A stretch of 64,000 nucleotides of DNA. Origin: Simplicispira sedimenti (GTDB taxonomy: Bacteria > Pseudomonadota > Gammaproteobacteria > Burkholderiales > Burkholderiaceae_C). Position 1 is the stretch's first letter. Every line of letters starts with the position of its first letter. The notes below the pieces were generated by a model. It was not told where the DNA came from and ran no database searches. It saw only the letters and a program-made list of their open reading frames with translations. The DNA lies in contig NZ_JAKVIJ010000003.1 of NCBI RefSeq assembly GCF_022760965.1, positions 186,001 through 250,000 of the forward strand. Reading direction: 5' to 3'. Position numbers and translations under genes: made by a program. Shown here in pieces: positions 59,460-64,000 of the stretch.

Positions 59460-60332
59460 ATGAACAAACAGACCTTGCGGGTCGATGAAGGCGTCAGCGT
59501 GGCGCTGTGCGTGTTCGAGCCCGAGGGCACAGCGCGCGCCAGCGTGGTCATCGGCGGGGCCATGGGGGTGCGGCAGGACTACTACGCATCGTTCGCCCAG
59601 TGGCTGGCGCAGCAGGGCTTTCGCGTCACCACGTTCGATTACCGGGGTCATGGCGATTCGCTCGTCGGCCCCATGCGCGAGGTGCGCGCCGACCTGTTCG
59701 ACTGGGCGCGTGACTACGAGGCCGTGATTGCGGCGGCCCGCGCGGCGCTGCCTGAACAACCTTTGTACCTGCTGGGCCACAGCCTGGGCGCGCAACTGCC
59801 CGGCCTGCTGCGCAACCCCGGCCAGGTGGACGGCCTGCTCAGCGTGGCGGCCGGCAGCGGCTACTGGCGCGACAACGCCCCGCGCCTCAAGCGCATGGTG
59901 CCGTACTTCTGGTGGGTGCTGGTGCCGCTGGCTACTCGCCTGTGCGGCTACTTCCCTGGCCGCAAGCTGCGCAAAGTGGGCGACCTGCCTGCCGGCGTGA
60001 TCCTGCAATGGCGCCGCTGGTGCCTGAACCCCACCTACAGCGTGGGCGCCGAGGGCCCCGAGGTGGCACAGCGCTATGGCGCAGTGCGCTTTCCGGTGCT
60101 GGCGCTGTCGATGAGCGACGACGAACTGATGACGCTGCGCGGCACGCAGGCCCTCGTCAACCTCTACAGCAACGCGCCCACGCGCGTCGAGCGCATCGCA
60201 CCGCAGGACGTGAAGGCGCTGCGCATCGGGCATTTCGGGTTTTTCCGCGAGCAGTTCCGCCAAAGCCTGTGGCCGCGTGCGGCGGCCGACCTGGCGGCGC
60301 TGGCTCGCCCGGCGGCGCAGTCACCGGCATGA
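59460..60332 (+). CDS. Alpha/beta hydrolase
   Basis: A 290-residue alpha/beta hydrolase with the oxyanion region GGAMGVRQDYY, YRGHGDS, and the nucleophile elbow GHSLGAQ (Ser about residue 109). A helical lid contains PYFWWVLVPLATRLCGYFPG. A C-terminal Asp candidate is in LSMSDDELM and His in IGHFGFF. Substrate is unknown; with fatty-acid genes on both sides it may be an esterase or lipase-like enzyme. AAGGAG lies about 8 nt upstream of the ATG. Confidence 0.86.
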   Translation: MNKQTLRVDEGVSVALCVFEPEGTARASVVIGGAMGVRQDYYASFAQWLAQQGFRVTTFDYRGHGDSLVGPMREVRADLFDWARDYEAVIAAARAALPEQPLYLLGHSLGAQLPGLLRNPGQVDGLLSVAAGSGYWRDNAPRLKRMVPYFWWVLVPLATRLCGYFPGRKLRKVGDLPAGVILQWRRWCLNPTYSVGAEGPEVAQRYGAVRFPVLALSMSDDELMTLRGTQALVNLYSNAPTRVERIAPQDVKALRIGHFGFFREQFRQSLWPRAAADLAALARPAAQSPA

Positions 60333-60368
60333 CGGTGGGACGGCGCATTTCACGGCACACTCGGCACC

Positions 60369-61193
60369 ATGACGACACCCCATTCCTTTGATCAGGCCCT
60401 GGTGCTCGACACCTTGGCCGAGGGCCACTACCGGGGCCAGACACACCCAGCCTACTGGAACATGGTCGGGCCCTTTGGCGGCATCACCGCGGCCACGGCG
60501 CTGCGCGCCATCCTGCTGCATCCCCGCTTGTTGGGTGAGCCCCTGTCGCTCACGGTCAACTACGCCGGGGCGCCCACCACCGGGCCGTTCACGGTTGATG
60601 CGACTCCGGTGCGCACCAACCGTTCGACCCAGCACTGGAACGTGTCCATCGTGCAGACCGGTGCCGACGGCGAGCCCGTGGTCACCACCACGGCCACGGC
60701 GGTCACGGCGGCGCGCCGCGACACCTGGAGCCTGGCCGACATGCCCATGCCCGAGGTGCCCCGGCCCGACACGCTGCAGCCCGTGCCGCCGGTGCCGGGC
60801 GTCGAATGGTTCAACCGTTACGACCTGCGGCCCGTGGCCGGTGCCTTGCCCCGGCAGTGGAACGGCCAGGGCGACAGCAGCCTCACGCAGCTGTGGATGC
60901 GCAACACGCCCGAGCGTGTGCTTGACTTCTGTGGGCTGGCGGCGCTGGCCGACGTGTTCTTTCCGCGCGTATGGCTGCGCCGCGCCGTGCATGTGCCCGC
61001 AGGCACCGTGTCCATCACGGTGTACTTCCATGCCAGCGCGCCGCAACTGCAGGCCACGGGCACGGGCTATGTGCTGGGCCAGGCGCGCGCGCAGGAGTTT
61101 CGCAACGGCTTTTTCGACCAGACCGCCCAGCTGTGGAACGAGGCGGGCACCATGCTCGCCACCAGCCACCAGATCGTCTATTACAAAGAATAA
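60369..61193 (+). CDS. TesB-like acyl-CoA thioesterase
   Basis: A 274-residue protein with two hotdog halves in the TesB/4HBT_3 style. The N-terminal half includes YWNMVGPFGGITAATALRAI and the C-terminal half VWLRRAVHVPAGTVSITVYF. Members hydrolyse medium- and long-chain acyl-CoA. Next to the alpha/beta hydrolase and the enoyl-CoA hydratase, it probably acts on fatty acyl-CoA. Start at 60369 is 36 nt after the previous stop. Confidence 0.85.
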   Translation: MTTPHSFDQALVLDTLAEGHYRGQTHPAYWNMVGPFGGITAATALRAILLHPRLLGEPLSLTVNYAGAPTTGPFTVDATPVRTNRSTQHWNVSIVQTGADGEPVVTTTATAVTAARRDTWSLADMPMPEVPRPDTLQPVPPVPGVEWFNRYDLRPVAGALPRQWNGQGDSSLTQLWMRNTPERVLDFCGLAALADVFFPRVWLRRAVHVPAGTVSITVYFHASAPQLQATGTGYVLGQARAQEFRNGFFDQTAQLWNEAGTMLATSHQIVYYKE

Positions 61194-61221
61194 GGCCAGC
61201 GCGCCCTCGCAAGGATTTCCC

Positions 61222-61998
61222 ATGAGCGAACCGCAGAACGACATCCTCGTGCACGCCGATGCAGGCGTCATGACCCTGACCTTCCACCGTGTGGACAAGA
61301 AGAACTCCATCACCCGCGCCATGTATGCGGCGCTGGCCGATGCGCTGGAAGCTGCTGCGCAGGACGCCAGCGTGCGCGTGGTGGTGCTGCAGGGCGACCC
61401 CACGGTCTTCAGCGCGGGCAACGATATTGGCGACTTTCTGCAGCAGCCGCCGTCCTCGCAGGATTCGCCGGTGTTCCGCTTCCTGCGCGCCATCGCCAGC
61501 TTCCCCAAGCCGGTGATCGCCGCCGTGTGCGGCCCGGCCGTGGGCATCGGTACGACCATGCTGTTCCACTGTGACCTGGTCTATGCGGGGGACAACGCAG
61601 CCTTCTCCATGCCCTTCGTGAACCTGGGCCTGTGCCCCGAGGCTGCGTCCAGCCTGCTGGCGCCGCAGTTGCTGGGCTACCACCGTGCCGCAGAGGCACT
61701 GCTGCTGGGCGAGCCCTTCATGGCCGAGGCAGCGCTGGAGGTCGGGCTGGTCAACCGCGTGGTGCCGCCCACCGAATGCAACGCCGTGGCGCAAGCGCAG
61801 GCGCGCAAGCTCGCGGGCAAACCACTGTCTTCGCTGGTCGAGACCAAACGCCTGATGAAGCTGGGCCAGACCGCCCCCGTGCTCGAACGCATGGCCATCG
61901 AGGGGGACAGCTTCGGGCGCATGCTGGGCGAACCCGCTGCCCGTGAAGCCTTCACCGCGTTCATGCAGAAGCGCAAGCCAGACTTCAGCCAGTGCTGA
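61222..61998 (+). CDS. Enoyl-CoA hydratase/isomerase family protein
   Basis: A 258-residue crotonase. GVMTLTFHRVDKKNSITRAM at the N-terminus, VFSAGNDIGDF as the first oxyanion block, and AVCGPAVGIGTTMLFHCDLV, then FSMPFVNLGLCPEAASSLL, as the second. It hydrates or isomerises enoyl-CoA. The catalytic Glu pair of true hydratases is not fully clear from sight, so an isomerase or other crotonase is possible. AAGGATTT is near the ATG at 61222; the frame before it is a shadow of the thioesterase gene. Confidence 0.9.
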   Translation: MSEPQNDILVHADAGVMTLTFHRVDKKNSITRAMYAALADALEAAAQDASVRVVVLQGDPTVFSAGNDIGDFLQQPPSSQDSPVFRFLRAIASFPKPVIAAVCGPAVGIGTTMLFHCDLVYAGDNAAFSMPFVNLGLCPEAASSLLAPQLLGYHRAAEALLLGEPFMAEAALEVGLVNRVVPPTECNAVAQAQARKLAGKPLSSLVETKRLMKLGQTAPVLERMAIEGDSFGRMLGEPAAREAFTAFMQKRKPDFSQC

Positions 61999-62013
61999 AT
62001 CAGTCATTCAAGG

Positions 62014-62068
62014 AAAATTGGCCGTTTGCGCCCGCCAATAAAGCGTAAGCAGCTATTAAAATAATAGC
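62014..62068 (-). repeat. Dispersed 55-bp repeat, copy G (intergenic, near-complete)
   Basis: The plus-strand copy runs AAAATTGGCC, TTGCGCCCG, AATAAAGCG, AAGCAGC, and ends with the inverted arm GCTATTAAAATAATAGC. It is the reverse complement of copy B at 4121 over its whole length with scattered mismatches. It lies in the 102-nt space after the enoyl-CoA hydratase stop. Confidence 0.8.
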
Positions 62069-62100
62069 AATTGCAGCACCGGGCACAAGCCAATACCTCC

Positions 62101-62583
62101 ATGACCAAATCCACCGCCACCCCGCCGCCGTTCGAGCCCGAGTTCATCGCCGGGCTCAAGACGATCTTCGAGGAACGTATCGTGTTCAATCAGGTGCTGG
62201 GGCTCAAGATTGTCCGCATGGAGGCCGAGCGCGTGGCGGGTCGCATCGAGATGAAGCCCGAGCTGATCGGGCACTTCGCGCACAACCGTATCCACGGCGG
62301 TGTCATCAGCGCCGGGCTCGACGCCATGGGCGGCCTGGCGGTGATGGCCGCCATCGGCGCGCGCCACATGGACGAAGAGCCCCTGCAGCGCCTGCACCGC
62401 TTTGCCAAGCTGGGCACCATCGATTTGCGCATCGACTACCTGCGCCCTGGCATCGGCACGCACTTTGAGCTGCGCGCCGAAGTGCTGCGCCTGGGCTCGC
62501 GCGTGGCCACCACGCGCATGGAGTTTCTGGGCGCCGACGGCAAACTGCTGTCTTCGGGCGCAGCGGCGTACATCGTGTCCTGA
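62101..62583 (+). CDS. PaaI-like hotdog thioesterase
   Basis: A 160-residue single-domain hotdog protein. HFAHNRIHGGVISAGLDAMG holds the catalytic-helix motif (His-Gly-Gly) of PaaI/YdiI-like thioesterases, followed by IDLRIDYLRPGIG and RVATTRMEFLGADGKLLSSG. It probably hydrolyses acyl- or aryl-CoA. ATG at 62101 gives a normal N-terminus. It is the third hotdog protein of the fatty-acid cluster. Confidence 0.88.
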   Translation: MTKSTATPPPFEPEFIAGLKTIFEERIVFNQVLGLKIVRMEAERVAGRIEMKPELIGHFAHNRIHGGVISAGLDAMGGLAVMAAIGARHMDEEPLQRLHRFAKLGTIDLRIDYLRPGIGTHFELRAEVLRLGSRVATTRMEFLGADGKLLSSGAAAYIVS

Positions 62584-62721
62584 CCCCGCCACAACTGTAT
62601 GGGGCTGCAAGCGTTGCAAGCGCATGCAACGCCTGAACCACCTGGTTACCGATCTTGCGCAATGCGCGGTGTTTTACCAGTGCGTGGCTTCTAGGATGGA
62701 CTTTTGTCCCAAGGAGAAACG

Positions 62722-63261
62722 ATGGCTGTGCAAAACCCCTTCTTCGGCAGGCGCGAACCCGACGCCCTGGCCCCCCGCTCACCCTCTGCGGCGCAGCCGC
62801 ACCACCACAGCAATGGGGTGGCGCCATCCACCAGCGCGCCAACAGCGACTGCGCCGGTGGCCAGCAGCGCCCCCAAAAGCAGCACGGAACCCGTGGGCAG
62901 CAAGCTCACGGTAGGCCCCAACATCAAGCTCAAGGGGGTGGAGATCACCGACTGCGACACCTTGGTGGTGGAGGGCACGGTCGAGGCCACCATGGATTCG
63001 CGCGTGATCCAGATCGCCGAGCAGGGCGCATTCCGTGGCGCCGCAGAGATCGATATTGCCGAGATCCGGGGCGAGTTCAGCGGCACGCTCACGGCACGCC
63101 ACAAGCTCGTGATCCACGGCACCGGCAAGGTCAGCGGCAAGGTGCGCTATGGCAAGCTGGTGATCGAGGAGGGCGGCCAGCTCAGCGGCGAGGTGGAAAT
63201 GGGCACGGGCGCTGCCTTGACCCGCGCCCGGCCCGAGCCTGCCAGCGCCCTGGCCGCATGA
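62722..63261 (+). CDS. Bactofilin-family cytoskeletal protein
   Basis: The 179-residue protein has a bactofilin domain (about residues 60-165), a right-handed beta-helix in which each turn reads like GVEITDCDTLVVEGTVEATM, then GTLTARHKLVIHGTGKVSGK and YGKLVIEEGGQLSGEVEMG. A disordered Pro/Ser/Ala-rich N-terminal tail of about 55 residues comes first. Bactofilins polymerise without nucleotide and place cell-wall or polar proteins. AAGGAG lies 6 nt upstream of ATG 62722. It is not obviously linked to the fatty-acid genes. Confidence 0.92.
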   Translation: MAVQNPFFGRREPDALAPRSPSAAQPHHHSNGVAPSTSAPTATAPVASSAPKSSTEPVGSKLTVGPNIKLKGVEITDCDTLVVEGTVEATMDSRVIQIAEQGAFRGAAEIDIAEIRGEFSGTLTARHKLVIHGTGKVSGKVRYGKLVIEEGGQLSGEVEMGTGAALTRARPEPASALAA

Positions 63262-63319
63262 CGGGTTTTTGCCAAGCATTTGCTTGCTGAAATCCTGAAA
63301 CCCGGCTAAGGTGCCGGGC

Positions 63320-64000
63320 ATGGATGCGCAGGGCACAGATTCTCCCGAGGCGCCCCGGCGCGCCCGGGGGCGTCCGCGCAAGCTGCCCGATGCGCGCGAC
63401 GAAGGCAACCGCCGCCGCGAATTGCTGCGCGGCGCGGCCCGCCTGTTCCGCAGCCGGGGCTTCGCCGCCGTCAGCACGCGCGACATCGCGGCCGCAGCGG
63501 GCATGCAAAGCGGCTCGCCCTTCTACCATTTCGAGAGCAAGAGCGCGTTGCTGCACGCCGTCATGCACGAAGGCATGGAGCATGCCGTGCGCAGCCAGCA
63601 GGCGGCACTCGATGGCGTGTGCGCCGATGCGCTGCCGCAAGAGCGCCTGGCTGCCTTGGTGCGCCACCATTTTGAAATCCTGTTCGGCCCCGAGGGCGAC
63701 TTCATCCCCGTGATGCTGTACGAATGGCGCTCGCTCACGCCGGAGCAGCGCCACTCCATCGCACGCCTCAAGACCGTGTACGAGGCCCCCTGGATGCCCG
63801 TGCTGCAGGCCTTGCACCAGCAGGGGCGGCTGTGCACAGCGCCACCGCTGGCGCGCCTGTTCATTCTGGGCGCGCTCAACTGGGCGGTGCAGTGGTACCG
63901 GCCCGATGGCCCCCTGTCGCTCGATGCGCTGGCGCAGCAGGCGCTGGCCTTGTTTTTGGGGCCGCCCGCCGCAGAGCCCTTCCACCTTTCCGCCCAACCC
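63320..64000 (+). CDS. TetR-family regulator (3' truncated by window edge)
   Basis: The frame opens at ATG 63320 and runs to the last base without a stop, 227 codons. It starts with a basic stretch (RRARGRPRKL), then the TetR HTH: LLRGAARLFRSRGFAAVSTR, DIAAAAGMQSGSPFYHFESK. The C-terminal ligand domain follows, with FILGALNWAVQWYRPDG near the right edge. The start lies just after a 7-bp inverted repeat, CGGGTTT (63262) with AAACCCG (63298), which may be an operator or terminator. Ligand and targets are unknown. Confidence 0.85.
   Translation, partial: MDAQGTDSPEAPRRARGRPRKLPDARDEGNRRRELLRGAARLFRSRGFAAVSTRDIAAAAGMQSGSPFYHFESKSALLHAVMHEGMEHAVRSQQAALDGVCADALPQERLAALVRHHFEILFGPEGDFIPVMLYEWRSLTPEQRHSIARLKTVYEAPWMPVLQALHQQGRLCTAPPLARLFILGALNWAVQWYRPDGPLSLDALAQQALALFLGPPAAEPFHLSAQP

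Noticed and set aside
1..64000. tRNA, rRNA, prophage or insertion-sequence genes
   Set aside because: No T-arm-like GGTTCGAATCC segments, no integrase or transposase motifs and no rRNA-like stretches were found by eye; only small repeats are present.

Overview
The window looks like chromosomal DNA of a Comamonadaceae betaproteobacterium (Acidovorax-like). The DNA is GC-rich, and the gene families fit: GlyS, GmhB, CoaX, an Xps-type type II secretion operon, ArgB near SlmA, and a beta-oxidation cluster. Small dispersed repeats of a kind common in this family are scattered through genes and spacers. No tRNA, rRNA, CRISPR array, phage gene or transposase is visible. Both edges cut a gene: glyS on the left and a TetR regulator on the right. 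Gene identities come from reading motifs by eye; no database search was run.

Layout. 1-8450 is mostly housekeeping: glyS, a small membrane protein, a GmhB-like phosphatase, a YgjP-like metallopeptidase, a persulfide dioxygenase-rhodanese fusion, coaX, a TPR protein, a TetR regulator and a phasin with a histone-like tail. A two-domain fatty acyl-CoA reductase follows at 8681-10666. The dTDP-L-rhamnose operon rmlBDAC occupies 10758-14171. Two minus-strand genes at 14240-18645 encode a large polytopic membrane protein and a glycoside-hydrolase-like protein, and both carry the same small accessory domain. The type II secretion operon gspEFGHIJKLMND plus a lipoprotein runs from 18780 to 29933.

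29966-47830 is a surface-polysaccharide region. It holds a methyltransferase, a minus-strand operon (Wzm/Wzt ABC exporter, two acyltransferase-type genes, a small EamA/SMR-like transporter, a GT2), a parvulin isomerase, a 518-residue exported protein with its own promoter and terminator, and three minus-strand glycosyltransferase genes. One of these is a 1212-residue methyltransferase-GT2-GT4 fusion. A plus-strand GT2 and a WecA-like initiating transferase complete the region. The rhamnose genes, WecA-like enzyme, glycosyltransferases and Wzm/Wzt together suggest an ABC-transporter-dependent O-antigen or capsule.

47894-51915 carries argB, a TctD/TctE-like two-component system and slmA. 52036-62583 is fatty-acid catabolism: TetR regulator, acyl-CoA dehydrogenase, FadN-like hydratase/dehydrogenase, thiolase, enoyl-CoA hydratase, an alpha/beta hydrolase and three hotdog proteins. 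A bactofilin and the truncated TetR gene close the window.

The most unusual signal is an AT-rich repeat of about 55 bp present in six clear copies and one doubtful copy. Two copies or their edges form gene boundaries, and others are translated inside rmlD, a sensor kinase and a metallopeptidase; one supplies the ribosome-binding region, start codon and signal peptide of a DUF2147 protein. A second element has two copies with an invariant 15-nt loop and covarying stems. Nine-base C tracts near the start of two glycosyltransferase genes, and inside wzt, are candidate phase-variation sites.
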